A stretch of DNA of 42,603 bases from Betaproteobacteria bacterium (GCA_947476535.1 CANJRC010000024.1:1-42603), one strand, 5' to 3'; shown: positions 7,574 to 17,024, counted from the first letter of the stretch. Numbers and translations: made by a program. The notes: generated by a model from the letters alone, not told the origin.

Positions 7574-8290
7574 ATGAGCGCGATGGAAAAGGCTTTGGCC
7601 GGTTTGATATCGACGGTGTTTGTGGCGACAGCCGCGCTGGCCGGTCCGCCGCAGCGGGTCACGCTGGAGTACGACATGAGCCACAATGGTACGGCCATGG
7701 CGCAGGTTGTTGAAATCCTGCAACACGATGGCAAGCACTACACGCTGGAGTCCGAAGTCAAGGGCAAGGGGTTATTTGCGCTGGCGCGATCCGGATCGGC
7801 CAAGCGCAGCAGCCAGGGAGAGGTAACGCAGGCGGGACTCCGACCGGCCGTATTTCGCGATCGTCGTGGCGATCGGCCGGAGAGCGTGGCCCGATTCAAT
7901 TGGTCCGCTGGCAGCGTGGAGCAGGGTGAGGAAGGGCGCTCCGAAAGGCGGGCCATTCCCGCGGCAGATCAGGGAGCAGCGGTGTCTGATCGGTTGAGTT
8001 TCCTGTGGACATTCGCGTTCAGCGCTCCGGTCGGCAAGGAGATTAGGGCCATGTTGAGCGACGGTAGGGGGTTCAGTTCGTTTCGCTATGCGCTTGCGGG
8101 ATCCGAGTTATTGAATACGCCGGTAGGTGACATTGAGACGGTCAAACTGGTGAAGCAGCTTGACCCGGGTGACGAGCGCGGAACGGAAATCTGGTTGGCG
8201 TCCAAGCGCGATTTCCTGCCCGTGCGCATTCTGGTGATCGAAAAGAACGGTGCGCGCATTGACCAGATGATCACGCGGATCGGTACCTGA
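7574..8290 (+). CDS. DUF3108 domain-containing exported protein
   Basis: The 238-residue protein has an N-terminal signal-like segment (residues 6-24, ending ALAGPP) followed by a beta-rich domain typical of DUF3108, with LTPGDERGTEIW-like sequence (LDPGDERGTEIWLA) near residue 205 and a C-terminal LVIEKNGARIDQMI. The family is periplasmic or membrane-associated and of unknown function. It lies between purN and the RsmB-like gene, its usual position. An in-frame ATG at 7583 is an alternative start. Confidence 0.8.
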   Translation: MSAMEKALAGLISTVFVATAALAGPPQRVTLEYDMSHNGTAMAQVVEILQHDGKHYTLESEVKGKGLFALARSGSAKRSSQGEVTQAGLRPAVFRDRRGDRPESVARFNWSAGSVEQGEEGRSERRAIPAADQGAAVSDRLSFLWTFAFSAPVGKEIRAMLSDGRGFSSFRYALAGSELLNTPVGDIETVKLVKQLDPGDERGTEIWLASKRDFLPVRILVIEKNGARIDQMITRIGT

Positions 8291-8295
8291 CGCCC

Positions 8296-9564
8296 TTGCG
8301 ATATTCGGCGCCCTTGCTGGCCTTGTGCGAAGAGGCACTTTCCGAGTTGACGGCTTTCGAGCGCCCGGCCGATGCCGTCCTTTCGGCATTCTTTCGCGCG
8401 CACCGGGAAGCCGGACAAAATGATCGGGCGCTGATTGCCGAGTCGGTTTATGCCCTGATTCGTCGCTGGCGGTTGATGCAATTCGTTGCTCCGAAGGCGA
8501 GCTTGCGCCAGCTTGTATTGGCTGCGTGGTCGAGTTTGCTGGGCGCCAACCTCAGGGAACTTGAGCCGCTGCTCAGGCGCGGTGATCGCGAATGGCTTGC
8601 CGGGGTCAAGGCGGCAATCCACGCCGATCTGCCATTCGAGGTGCGCTGCGATCTTCCAGACTGGGTGATCGAGCGCTTGCGCAAGCGCTTCGACGACAAG
8701 AGCTTGCTCGCACACGCGATTGCCCTGCAGGCCTCGGCACCGTTGGACTTGCGAGTAAACATCCTCAAGCGTTCGCGAGAGGAGGCTATCGAACGATTGG
8801 CCGCCGACGGTTACCAGCCCAAAGTCATGACCTACTCCCCGGCGGGCGTCAGGGTCGCAGGAAAGCCGATGATCAATCGCAATCCGTTGTTTATTGCGGG
8901 TGAAATAGAGGTGCAGGACGAGGGCAGCCAGTTGCTGGCATGGCTGGTCGAGCCGCGACGGGGCGAGATGGTGGTGGATTTTTGTGCCGGTGCCGGTGGC
9001 AAGACCTTGGCCCTTGGCATGCTGATGCGATCGACGGGGCGCCTATACGCCTTTGACGTTTCCGCGCGTCGCCTGGAAAACCTGAAACCGCGATTGGCGC
9101 GGTCCGGGTTGTCCAACGTGCACCCGCAACGCATCGAAGGGGAGCGCGATACCCGCGTTCGGCGCCTGGCCGGAAAAATCGATCGCGTCCTGGTGGATTC
9201 ACCCTGCAGCGGGCTTGGCACATTGCGGCGTAATCCCGACCTTAAGTGGCGGCAGACACCGGTGTCAGTCGCGGAACTCCAAGTCAAGCAGGCGGCGATT
9301 CTTGCCGGAGCAGCGGTACTGGTGAAGCCGGGCGGGCGGTTGGTGTATGCAACGTGCAGTATTCTTGCGGAAGAAAATCAGGGGATCGTCGAGTTGTTTC
9401 TCCGGGAGAACCCACAATTTTCCTTGCGTCCGGCCGGCGAAATCCTGCGCCAGCAGAAGATCGACATTGACCTTGGCATTGATGGCGGTGACTATCTGGA
9501 GCTGTGGCCGGCGACGCATGGCACGGATGGCTTCTTCGCAGCGGTATTGGAGCGTGTGGCATGA
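8296..9564 (+). CDS. RsmB/NOP-family RNA (cytosine-5)-methyltransferase
   Basis: The 422-residue protein has a NusB-like helical N-terminal region and a Rossmann methyltransferase domain with VVDFCAGAGGKT as the SAM-binding motif. The two family cysteines are C304 in DSPCSGLG (motif IV) and C354 in YATCSIL (motif VI), which form and release the covalent cytosine adduct. The target is probably rRNA, but the exact base cannot be read from sequence. The start appears to be TTG at 8296, five bases after the previous stop, without a clear ribosome binding site. The next gene overlaps its stop by four bases. Confidence 0.88.
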   Translation: MRYSAPLLALCEEALSELTAFERPADAVLSAFFRAHREAGQNDRALIAESVYALIRRWRLMQFVAPKASLRQLVLAAWSSLLGANLRELEPLLRRGDREWLAGVKAAIHADLPFEVRCDLPDWVIERLRKRFDDKSLLAHAIALQASAPLDLRVNILKRSREEAIERLAADGYQPKVMTYSPAGVRVAGKPMINRNPLFIAGEIEVQDEGSQLLAWLVEPRRGEMVVDFCAGAGGKTLALGMLMRSTGRLYAFDVSARRLENLKPRLARSGLSNVHPQRIEGERDTRVRRLAGKIDRVLVDSPCSGLGTLRRNPDLKWRQTPVSVAELQVKQAAILAGAAVLVKPGGRLVYATCSILAEENQGIVELFLRENPQFSLRPAGEILRQQKIDIDLGIDGGDYLELWPATHGTDGFFAAVLERVA

Positions 9565-10160
9565 TTCGCCGGATCATTAGTGTAGTGCTCGTCACTTTCG
9601 TTTCGGCGGGCACGCCTTTGGCATTCAGTCAGTCGGCCCGCCGCATTGCGCCCCAGATTGCGGCTACCGGTGCGGTCCAGGCAGCGTTTTCTCCCTGGGA
9701 CGATGTCGAAGGCGTTGTGGTCGCGGCATTGAACGCGGCTCGCCGTCAGGTGCTGGTGCAGGCCTATAGTTTTACCAGTAGACCCATCGCCTCCGCCTTG
9801 ATCGCCGCACGCCGACGTGGGATCGATGTGCAGATTACTGCTGACCGTGAGCAGACATTCAATGGCGAGTCCAGCAAAATCGCCGATCTGGCGGCTGCGG
9901 GAATCCCTGTTTTTCTTGAAGTGCGCTACGCCTCAGCGCACAACAAGGTCATGGTGATCGACGCCGGCTTCGCGGATTCGGCGGTGATCACAGGCAGCTA
10001 CAACTGGACCTGGTCTGCGCAGAACCGCAATGCGGAGAATATTCTCGTGGTCCGGCGCAATCCGGCGTTGACGGGGCTGTTCGCGGCGAACTGGCATCGC
10101 CATGCGGTCGAGGCACTGCCTTATGAGTCAGTGCGGGAAAATGCACTGGCGCCGCAATAG
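9561..10160 (+). CDS. Exported phospholipase D-type endonuclease (Nuc-like)
   Basis: The 199-residue protein has a signal peptide (residues 4-22, ending in AFSQS) and a single PLD/HKD motif, HNKVMVID, with H127, K129 and D134, followed by GSYNWT. A single HKD motif in a short exported protein is the layout of the Nuc nuclease, which works as a dimer with one motif per chain. It may cut DNA in the periplasm. The ATG overlaps the TGA of the methyltransferase gene (ATGA), which implies translational coupling. Confidence 0.87.
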   Translation: MIRRIISVVLVTFVSAGTPLAFSQSARRIAPQIAATGAVQAAFSPWDDVEGVVVAALNAARRQVLVQAYSFTSRPIASALIAARRRGIDVQITADREQTFNGESSKIADLAAAGIPVFLEVRYASAHNKVMVIDAGFADSAVITGSYNWTWSAQNRNAENILVVRRNPALTGLFAANWHRHAVEALPYESVRENALAPQ

Positions 10161-10215
10161 CGCCATGTAGCTCTGTACGATTCCACGCAGCTCACCTGGA
10201 GCGGGATGAGTTTTC

Positions 10216-11487
10216 ATGGGGGAACCATTCAGCAAGGTATTGATCGGCTTGTGGGCAGATCTTCGGCAGCCGGAGATCTTCTGGCAGCTGGGCGTCTTGC
10301 TCGCCTGCCTCCTCGTGGCGTGGCAGGCAAGTCGCTGGATTCGATTGCCGCGCGCCGAGACGAGCACCGTCTGGAAGCTTGGCGTGGGCGGGCTCAAGCG
10401 AATCCTGTTCCCATTGCTAGCATTGCTCCTGGTCCTGATTGCCAGGGCCGTGCTGCAGCGATGGCATCACGTCAATTTGTTGCATGTGGCAATCCCGTTG
10501 CTTGGTTCGCTTGCGCTCATCCGGATTGTTTTCTATGCGCTGCGTCACGTGTTTCCGCCGGGCGGGCTGTTGGCGGCATTCGAGCGATTGATTGCAACGC
10601 TGGTCTGGGGCGTGGTGGCCTTGCACATGACGGGGGTGTTGCCTGATGTGGTCGAGTTTCTTGAAGGCGTTCACTTTGAAATCGGAAGGCAGCGTATTTC
10701 GTTGTGGCTGGTCCTGCAGGCGTTCTTCTGGGTGTTGGTGACGTTGCTCGCGGCGTTGTGGGGCGGGAGTGCCATCGAAGCGCGGTTGATGCGTGCCGAC
10801 TCCCTTCATTCGAGCCTGCGAGCGGTTTTCTCGCGGCTGTCGAAAGCCGTTCTGCTGCTACTCGCTGTCATGATCGTGTTGCCTGTCATGGGAATCGACC
10901 TGACGGTGCTGTCTGTGTTCGGCGGGGCCCTGGGCGTCGGGCTGGGTTTTGGCCTGCAGAAGGTCGCAAGCAACTACATCAGCGGGTTCATTATTCTTTT
11001 GGAGCGATCAATTCGCGTTGGCGACTACATCACTGCCGACAACTTCTATGGGGAGGTAAAGGACATCACCACTCGCCACGTGGTCCTGCGAGGCCAGGAT
11101 GGGCGTGAGGCGATCATTCCCAATGAGACGCTGATGACATCAACGGTGATAAGCATGACCCATACGGACAAGCATGTCAGGCTCACGCTTCAGGTGCAAA
11201 TCGCCTATGACTCGGACGTGGAGCGCGTCATCGTGTTGCTGAGTGAAATTGCTGCTGCTCACCCGCGGGTACTTTCTGAGCCCGGCCCGGGTGCGTTCAT
11301 TTCGCGACTGGCCGAGAGTGGGATCGACATGGAGCTCGGGTTCTGGATTGACGACCCCGAGCGGGGCAGCATGAATGTTCGATCGGACATTATTCGGGCC
11401 ATTCTTGCGGCGTTTCGGAGGGAGTCCATTTCGATTCCTTTTCCGCAACACGAGGTGCGGATGCTCAATGCCGATAAAGGCCATTGA
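10216..11487 (+). CDS. MscS-family mechanosensitive channel
   Basis: The 423-residue protein has about five membrane segments before the conserved pore helix and beta domain. The hallmark run is FGGALGVGLGFGLQKVASN around residues 235-255, followed by FIILLERSIRVGDYI and GEVKDITTRHVVLRGQDG. It would open in the inner membrane on hypo-osmotic shock. It is larger than E. coli MscS (286 residues) because of extra N-terminal membrane helices, like the YbdG/KefA-type relatives. It starts 55 bases after the nuclease gene. Confidence 0.92.
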   Translation: MGEPFSKVLIGLWADLRQPEIFWQLGVLLACLLVAWQASRWIRLPRAETSTVWKLGVGGLKRILFPLLALLLVLIARAVLQRWHHVNLLHVAIPLLGSLALIRIVFYALRHVFPPGGLLAAFERLIATLVWGVVALHMTGVLPDVVEFLEGVHFEIGRQRISLWLVLQAFFWVLVTLLAALWGGSAIEARLMRADSLHSSLRAVFSRLSKAVLLLLAVMIVLPVMGIDLTVLSVFGGALGVGLGFGLQKVASNYISGFIILLERSIRVGDYITADNFYGEVKDITTRHVVLRGQDGREAIIPNETLMTSTVISMTHTDKHVRLTLQVQIAYDSDVERVIVLLSEIAAAHPRVLSEPGPGAFISRLAESGIDMELGFWIDDPERGSMNVRSDIIRAILAAFRRESISIPFPQHEVRMLNADKGH

Positions 11488-11600
11488 TTCAAGTGGTTGA
11501 TTGAGGGGGTGACAGTTGCCCCGAGGGTGTATAAATCACGTAGAATTTGGCCCCAATCAAGCTGCAATTGCACGCCGTCCAACATTAAACAAGGCGTTAC

Positions 11601-12806
11601 ATGACTCTCCTGGAGCTGCGCGAACACCACGTCATTTTCTCCGGCTTACTCGATCTGAATTGGTGGCAACTGACGTTGGTTGGCCTGGCGCTGACCCACG
11701 TTACCATCGTCGCCGTCACGGTTTTTTTGCACCGTCACCAGGCGCACCGTGCGCTGGACCTGCATCCGCTACCGAGCTATTTCTTTCGGATCTGGTTGTG
11801 GATGACTACGGGCATGGTGACCAAGGAGTGGGCTGCTATTCACCGCAAGCACCACGCCAAATGCGAGACGGTGGAGGATCCGCATAGCCCGCAGATCCAT
11901 GGGATCAATCGAATCCTGTGGGGGGGCGTAGAGCTGTACGTAAAGGAGTCTTACAACAAGGAGACCCTTGAGCGGTATGGACACGGCACGCCGGACGATT
12001 GGCTGGAGCGTAATGTGCTCAGCCATTTTTCTGTGTTGGGGCCGGTGTTGATGGGTGCGATCGATGTCAGCTTGTTTGGATTGGTACCGGGGCTTGTGAT
12101 TCTGATCGCCCAGTTGGTGTGGATTCCATTCTGGGCCGCCGGCGTGATCAACGGCATTGGCCACTTCTGGGGATATCGTACTTTTGGAAGCCTCGATGCG
12201 AGCAAGAATATTGTTCCCTGGGGACTGCTAATCGGGGGCGAGGAGTTGCACAACAATCACCATGCGTTTGCCACTTCGGCCAAGTTGTCCAACAAGTGGT
12301 ATGAGTTTGACATTGGCTGGGGATATATCCGTGTCATGGAAATGATGGGTCTCGCCGAAGTGAAGCGCATCGCGCCGACACCGAAATTCGCAGTGGCGAA
12401 AGCCGTATGCGACCAGGAAACCCTGCAGGCCGTCATCACGCATCGTTATGATGTCCTCGCAACCTACGCCAAGTCGCTGAAGGCGACCTATGTCGAGGAG
12501 CTCGGCAAGCTGCGCCGTTTTTCTCCCGCGGACGCACGGGCCCTGCACAGTCTGCGGCGCTGGTTGATTCGGGATGAAAGCCGGCTGGCTGCCGCCGAGC
12601 GGGAAAAGCTGGAAGCCGGGCTCGCCATGAGCAAGCCCTTGCAGACGGTCTACAACATGCGCGCGGAATTGGCTACGGTTTGGGGGCGCTCGTCTGCGTC
12701 CGGCGACCAGTTGGTGAAACAGCTCCAGGACTGGTGCCATCGTGCCGAGGCCAGCGGCATTGCTCCTCTTGTGGAGTTCTCGCAGCGCCTGCGCAGCTAT
12801 GCCTGA
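11601..12806 (+). CDS. Membrane fatty acid desaturase (DesA/acyl-CoA desaturase type)
   Basis: The 401-residue protein has the three histidine boxes of membrane di-iron desaturases: HRHQAH at 44-49, HRKHH at 81-85 and HNNHH at 217-221, plus H188 in GIGHFWGYR. It would place a cis double bond in membrane acyl chains, adjusting fluidity. The C-terminal 130 residues after the catalytic domain are helical and charged, an extension also seen in Pseudomonas DesA-type enzymes. It has its own terminator at 12851-12878 and converges on rpmG. A TATAAA at about 11531 has no good -35. Confidence 0.9.
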   Translation: MTLLELREHHVIFSGLLDLNWWQLTLVGLALTHVTIVAVTVFLHRHQAHRALDLHPLPSYFFRIWLWMTTGMVTKEWAAIHRKHHAKCETVEDPHSPQIHGINRILWGGVELYVKESYNKETLERYGHGTPDDWLERNVLSHFSVLGPVLMGAIDVSLFGLVPGLVILIAQLVWIPFWAAGVINGIGHFWGYRTFGSLDASKNIVPWGLLIGGEELHNNHHAFATSAKLSNKWYEFDIGWGYIRVMEMMGLAEVKRIAPTPKFAVAKAVCDQETLQAVITHRYDVLATYAKSLKATYVEELGKLRRFSPADARALHSLRRWLIRDESRLAAAEREKLEAGLAMSKPLQTVYNMRAELATVWGRSSASGDQLVKQLQDWCHRAEASGIAPLVEFSQRLRSYA

Positions 12807-12850
12807 TACGTGTATGGCGGTACGGCCATCGCGAAAAGCGCTCGCAACGA

Positions 12851-12878
12851 AAAAAGCCCGTCGATGACGGGCTTTTTT
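12851..12878. terminator. Bidirectional terminator between desaturase and rpmG
   Basis: GCCCGTC (12856-12862) pairs with GACGGGC (12866-12872) around a GAT loop. There is an A-run on the left and a T-run on the right, so the hairpin can end both convergent transcripts. Confidence 0.9.
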
Positions 12879-12917
12879 ATTGGGAAAACAATCATCCCCA
12901 TCCATTTTTCAAGGCTT

Positions 12918-13073
12918 TTACTTAAGCTTGGTTTCCTTGTACATCACGTGCTTACGCGCTTTGGGGTCATATTTCATGATTTCAAGTTTTTCCGGCTTGG
13001 TCCGCTTGTTCTTGGTCGTAGTGTAGAAATGGCCGGTACCAGCGCTCGACTCCAGTTTTATTTTCTCTCTCAT
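12918..13073 (-). CDS. rpmG: 50S ribosomal protein L33
   Basis: The 51-residue product [20 protein letters not shown]... is a plain L33 of the large ribosomal subunit. It has no cysteines, so it is the zinc-independent form. It lacks the usual MAK(G) N-terminal extension: the ATG at 13071-13073 has GGGGAG eight bases upstream, and the other nearby ATG at 13078-13080 is out of frame. It follows rpmB after 15 bases and is transcribed with it. Confidence 0.95.
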   Translation of the reverse strand: MREKIKLESSAGTGHFYTTTKNKRTKPEKLEIMKYDPKARKHVMYKETKLK

Positions 13074-13088
13074 GTCTCATCTCCCCGA

Positions 13089-13322
13089 TCAGATTTCGCC
13101 GCGAGCGCGAAGTTCTTCAAGCACGACTTCAATGCCCTTCTTGTCGATATTGCGCAAGCCCGCATTGGAGACGCGAAGGCTCACCCAACGCTTCTGGGAC
13201 TCAAGCCAAAAACGACGATATTGCAGGTTCGGAAGGAACCGACGCTTGGTCTTGTTGTTCGCGTGGGACACGTTATTGCCCACCTGCGGCTTCTTGCCGG
13301 TTACTTGGCAGACTCGTGCCAT
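13089..13322 (-). CDS. rpmB: 50S ribosomal protein L28
   Basis: The 77-residue protein begins [25 protein letters not shown], the canonical L28 sequence of the large ribosomal subunit, and is of normal length. It lacks the CxxC pairs of zinc-binding L28. It heads the rpmB-rpmG operon, driven by the promoter at 13349-13378. In many proteobacteria radC lies directly upstream; here a binding-protein gene separates them. Confidence 0.96.
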   Translation of the reverse strand: MARVCQVTGKKPQVGNNVSHANNKTKRRFLPNLQYRRFWLESQKRWVSLRVSNAGLRNIDKKGIEVVLEELRARGEI

Positions 13323-13348
13323 GGTATTGCTCCAGACGAAAAGGCAAA

Positions 13349-13378
13349 ATTATAGGCTATTCTTGCCCCCTTGGGCAA
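13349..13378 (-). promoter_or_regulatory. rpmB-rpmG promoter with an overlapping dyad
   Basis: On the minus strand TTGCCC (13378 to 13373) is followed after 18 bases by a perfect TATAAT (13354 to 13349), giving a leader of about 20 bases before rpmB. A 7-bp inverted repeat, CTTGCCC-CCTT-GGGCAAG (13362-13379), overlaps the -35 and could be an operator. Confidence 0.6.
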
Positions 13379-13575
13379 GCCAATTGACGTTGCATTCGAG
13401 GTGCCTCAAATAATGGCACGGTGATCTCCCGGCGGTCTTGTATTGCAACGGTTTTTGGCTAGAGGGCGACTAAACTTTGCCCAACGAGCCCAAAATTTCT
13501 GTGAATCCAGTGAGGCGCCGGAGGTAAGCGCTGAGCCAATATGCAATTCCATCCGACAATGAGGAGGTTCTGATC

Positions 13576-14715
13576 ATGATAGAAGTTGTCATAAGGCCAT
13601 TCGAGGGCATGCTTCGAGGAGCCACTGGTGTGCTGATCGTGGCATTGGGGGCGTCCGGGGCGGCACATGGCGATGTCAGTTCTGCGGGCGCATTGAGCCG
13701 GGAGGGGGGCGCAGCTGCTCATCGACAGGGGCCAGTCCTGCTGGCGCAGGCCTCCAAGGGAGTGGGGCCGACCTCGCAGTCGGAACTTGAGGCGCTGATC
13801 AAGGCTGCGAAGGCGGAAGGGGAACTCACGTTCTATTCCTCCACCCCTGAAGGTGTTTCCAAGAAGGCCTCTGAGGCTTTCCAGGCCAAATATGGCGTGC
13901 GAGCACATTTCCTGCGCCTGGCCAGTGCCCCACTGCAGCAGCGTTTTTCGGCAGAGGCAGACGCCAACAATCTCGCTGCGGACGTACTGATAACCCTCGG
14001 GGCATCGGTGCCATTCGCGGAGGAGGGAATCAAGAAAGGCTGGATTGAGTCGATTTCACTGGCGGCGTTGCCGGCGCTCAAGAGCGGGGAGTTTCCGGCG
14101 CGTTTTAACACTGGCCCGACGGCGCTGATTCAGATTAACCCTTGGCTGATTGCCTACAATACCGAGAAGTTGAAGCCGAGCGAGGCGCCAAAGGATTGGG
14201 GTGATCTATTGAATCCTCGATTCAAGGGGCAGATGATTATTCCCGATACGCGGGTGACCGATGCGTATTCCGGATTCTGGTCTATGATTTTAGACCGCTA
14301 CGGCGAGTCTTATTTCAACCAGTTGAGGGCGCAGGGATTTCGTCAAATTTCAAGTGGGATTCCTGCCATGCAGGGAGTTGCAGCCGGTGAGGCCATACTC
14401 ACGTTCCCGGCGATTTCAGCGACGGTTCAGGAACCCAAGAGCAAAGGGGCGCCACTCGCGATGGTGGTCCCCGACCGCACTACTGGCAGCGAGTCACACA
14501 TCATGTTGACTGCCCGCGCCCGGTCAAAGCATCCCGGGGCTGGGCGCCTTTTTGTCAACTGGGTACTGACGCAGGAGGGCAATCTTGCATTCAATAAGGA
14601 CTCCGGCTCCACTTCGGTGTTCGATACCAGCGGATTGCCCAAGCAATACGAATCGCCCAAGTCAGGGACTGCAGCCTGGCGTGAACAGTTGGTGAAGTTG
14701 CTCGGATTTCAGTAG
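13576..14715 (+). CDS. Periplasmic ABC-type solute-binding protein 1 (orphan)
   Basis: The 379-residue protein has a signal-like N-terminus (to about residue 33), a linker of about 30 residues, then a type-2 periplasmic binding fold beginning ELEALIKAAKAEGELTFYSS. It resembles the iron/thiamine/spermidine-type extracellular binding proteins (FbpA/AfuA superfamily). Hallmarks are PFAEEGIKKGW, NTGPTALIQINPW and DWGDLLNPRFKGQ. No permease or ATPase gene is next to it, so the ligand and partner are unknown. The start has GAGGAGG about 8 bases upstream. The protein at 40746 is a clear paralogue; both end in KLLGFQ. It interrupts the rpmB-radC neighbourhood. Confidence 0.85.
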   Translation: MIEVVIRPFEGMLRGATGVLIVALGASGAAHGDVSSAGALSREGGAAAHRQGPVLLAQASKGVGPTSQSELEALIKAAKAEGELTFYSSTPEGVSKKASEAFQAKYGVRAHFLRLASAPLQQRFSAEADANNLAADVLITLGASVPFAEEGIKKGWIESISLAALPALKSGEFPARFNTGPTALIQINPWLIAYNTEKLKPSEAPKDWGDLLNPRFKGQMIIPDTRVTDAYSGFWSMILDRYGESYFNQLRAQGFRQISSGIPAMQGVAAGEAILTFPAISATVQEPKSKGAPLAMVVPDRTTGSESHIMLTARARSKHPGAGRLFVNWVLTQEGNLAFNKDSGSTSVFDTSGLPKQYESPKSGTAAWREQLVKLLGFQ

Positions 14716-14800
14716 GGATTTGCTCCCATGCGTGGGGGGGCACCCTTGCCCCGCGCCTGTTCAGTGTCCGACGAGTCCTGCAGCCAATCCTCGGTCGTTT

Positions 14801-14814
14801 GCGCCTCGAGGCGC
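14801..14814. repeat. 14-base perfect palindrome GCGCCTCGAGGCGC
   Basis: The palindrome lies between the convergent ends of the binding-protein gene and radC. It has no loop and no U-run, so it is a poor terminator. It may be a protein site or chance in GC-rich DNA. Confidence 0.5.
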
Positions 14815-14824
14815 GACGACCTGG

Positions 14825-15499
14825 TTAGAGCAGCCCACGCTCTGCAAAGGATGCCACAGTGCCTGCAGTCACGATGAAGTGATCCAGGATGCGAACGTCA
14901 ATTAGGGATAAGGATTGGCGCAATGCCTGGGTGAGTAATTCATCGGCACGACTCGGTTCGGCAACACCGGATGGGTGATTGTGGGCGAATATGATCGCAG
15001 CGCAATTGTGATGCAGCGCCCGTTTTACGACTTCGCGCGGGTAGACACTTGTTTGAGTGAGTGTTCCGCGAAATAATTCCTCACTCGCAATGACGCGATG
15101 CTGCGCATCCAGAAACATTGCTAGAAAGACTTCGTGCTGGAGGCCTGACAGGGTCAGGCGCAGGTAGTCCCGCACGGCGCGTGGAGAAGACAAGGCGTCG
15201 CCTCGGGAGAGCTCCTCGGCCAGCGTGCGACGGGCCAGTTCCATAGCGGCCAGCAGTTGGGCTGTCTTGGCATCCCCTATCCCGGGGGCCTGTCTCAATC
15301 GGGCTGGATCGGCGCCTAGCAAATCGGACAAGGAGCTGAAGGTCGTGAGTAGGTTCCGGGCAATGTCGATCGCGCTACGCCCCCGGGTACCGGTCCGCAG
15401 GAATATGGCCAGCAATTCGGCATCACTCAGGCGGGAGGCGCCCAGTGAAAGCAGCTTCTCTCGTGGGCGCTCGGCGATCGGCCAGTCGGTTATTGCCAT
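14825..15499 (-). CDS. radC: RadC family JAB/MPN-domain protein
   Basis: The 224-residue protein has an N-terminal helix-hairpin-helix region ([12 protein letters not shown] near residue 71) and a C-terminal JAB/MPN metalloprotease-like domain with HNHPSG and a downstream aspartate (H173, H175, D186). Despite the name, RadC is not shown to repair DNA; the molecular role is unresolved. The ATG at 15497-15499 has AAGGA five bases upstream and matches the family start MAITDWP; an upstream in-frame ATG at 15514 is less likely. It is divergent from coaBC, the common arrangement. Confidence 0.92.
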   Translation of the reverse strand: MAITDWPIAERPREKLLSLGASRLSDAELLAIFLRTGTRGRSAIDIARNLLTTFSSLSDLLGADPARLRQAPGIGDAKTAQLLAAMELARRTLAEELSRGDALSSPRAVRDYLRLTLSGLQHEVFLAMFLDAQHRVIASEELFRGTLTQTSVYPREVVKRALHHNCAAIIFAHNHPSGVAEPSRADELLTQALRQSLSLIDVRILDHFIVTAGTVASFAERGLL

Positions 15500-15664
15500 G
15501 TGCATCCTTTTCATACCACTGTGCAGAGTAACGCTTCGTAGCCAGTGCCGATGACAGGACCGAGTTGCTGACGCGCGCCAGTCGGGCGATCGGTTACTGG
15601 TCCGCGTTCAGGGCCGGTGAATTTGCGTAGAATCTCTCCATACGTCCGGGGGCACTGCTCAACC

Positions 15665-16873
15665 ATGAAAAATTCTCAGATCACTGTAGCCGGAAAACGC
15701 GTCTTGTTAGGCGTCACTGGGGGGGTCGCGGCCTACAAGGCGGCAGAACTTGTGCGCTTGATGGTCAAGGCCGGGATTGATGTTCGCGTGGTGATGACCG
15801 CGTCTGCGACACGATTCATCGGCCCGGTAACGATGCAGGCGCTGTCCGGCCAGCCGGTGCTGACTGACATGTGGGATGCACGCATTCCAGACAATATGGC
15901 GCATATCGAGCTTTCCCGCGATCGCGACCTGATTGTGATTGTCCCCGCCAGTGCCAACTTCATCGCCAAGCTGGCCAATGGATTAGCCGACGATCTTCTT
16001 TCGACGCTTTGCGTTGCGCGTCGCTGTCCGCTGCTGGTCGCTCCTGCGATGAATGTCGAAATGTGGGGCAATGCGGCAACCCAGGAAAATGTGAAGCGAT
16101 TGGTGTCGCGAAATATCGGCATTGTCGGGCCCGCCGCTGGCGAGCAGGCCTGCGGAGAAACCGGGTTGGGTCGGATGATCGAAGTCGAACAGATTTTCGC
16201 GAACATATCCAGCCATTTCGGCCCCAAACCGCTGCTCGGGAAAAAGGTTCTAGTTACAGCCGGTCCTACCTATGAGCCGATCGACACGGTTCGGGGGTTG
16301 ACGAACCTGAGTTCGGGCAAGATGGGGTATGCGGTCGCTCAAGCCGCTATCGAGGCGGGAGCCACCGTAACCTTGGTGACCGGATCAACAGCACTTGCCG
16401 CGCCGGCCGGTGTAGAGCGAATCGATGTCCAAACAGCGCGCCAGATGAGAGAGGCGGTGCTGCCGCGAGCAAGGAAATCAGACATTTTCATTGGTGTGGC
16501 GGCCGTGGCGGACTACCGACCTGCGGAAACGAAGGCACACAAGCTCAAGCGCGGGGCGGGCAATTTGATGATCGAGTTGGTACCCAACCCGGACATTCTC
16601 GGAGAAGTGGCGAGGCTGAAAAACGGGCCATTCTGCGTAGGATTTGCTGCTGAAACGGAAAACCTGCGAGCCTATGCGCAGGAAAAAAGAAAGAAGAAGA
16701 ACATTCCACTCTTGGCGGCAAACCTTGCCCAGCACGCGTTCGGGCAGGAAACCAACGCGTTGACGTTATTTGATGACAAGGGAGAGCACGTTCTGCCGAA
16801 GGCGGAAAAAATCGTGCTGGCTCGCCAACTGATGGCGCATGTCATCGCTATGCTGCCAAGGCGCTCACGCTAG
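15665..16873 (+). CDS. coaBC: Bifunctional phosphopantothenoylcysteine decarboxylase / phosphopantothenate-cysteine ligase
   Basis: The 402-residue protein catalyses two steps of coenzyme A synthesis. The N-terminal flavoprotein (CoaC) half has GVTGGVAAYKA, PAMNVEMW and ACGETGLGRM, with the catalytic cysteine in the last. The C-terminal ligase (CoaB) half has VTAGPTYEPIDTVR, NLSSGKMG and AAVADYRP plus KLKR. The frame is open from 15617, but homology starts at MKNSQITVAGKRV from 15665. dut follows after about 150 bases, the usual dfp-dut pair. Confidence 0.96.
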   Translation: MKNSQITVAGKRVLLGVTGGVAAYKAAELVRLMVKAGIDVRVVMTASATRFIGPVTMQALSGQPVLTDMWDARIPDNMAHIELSRDRDLIVIVPASANFIAKLANGLADDLLSTLCVARRCPLLVAPAMNVEMWGNAATQENVKRLVSRNIGIVGPAAGEQACGETGLGRMIEVEQIFANISSHFGPKPLLGKKVLVTAGPTYEPIDTVRGLTNLSSGKMGYAVAQAAIEAGATVTLVTGSTALAAPAGVERIDVQTARQMREAVLPRARKSDIFIGVAAVADYRPAETKAHKLKRGAGNLMIELVPNPDILGEVARLKNGPFCVGFAAETENLRAYAQEKRKKKNIPLLAANLAQHAFGQETNALTLFDDKGEHVLPKAEKIVLARQLMAHVIAMLPRRSR

Positions 16874-17024
16874 CCATACCCATTTGCCGGGGTGAGTTAC
16901 GCTGCCATGGCAGGATGCATGATCTGTTTGAGGATCTCTTCTGATTTGCGATGTTTCGGGGGCAACGGTCATATGCATGACCAGGTATTGCGCGGGTCTC
17001 AGTCTTCCGAAGGCAATGAGTGAC

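Noticed and set aside
12810-13355. A 181-codon plus-strand frame across rpmG and rpmB
   Set aside because: L33 and L28 are unambiguous on the other strand.
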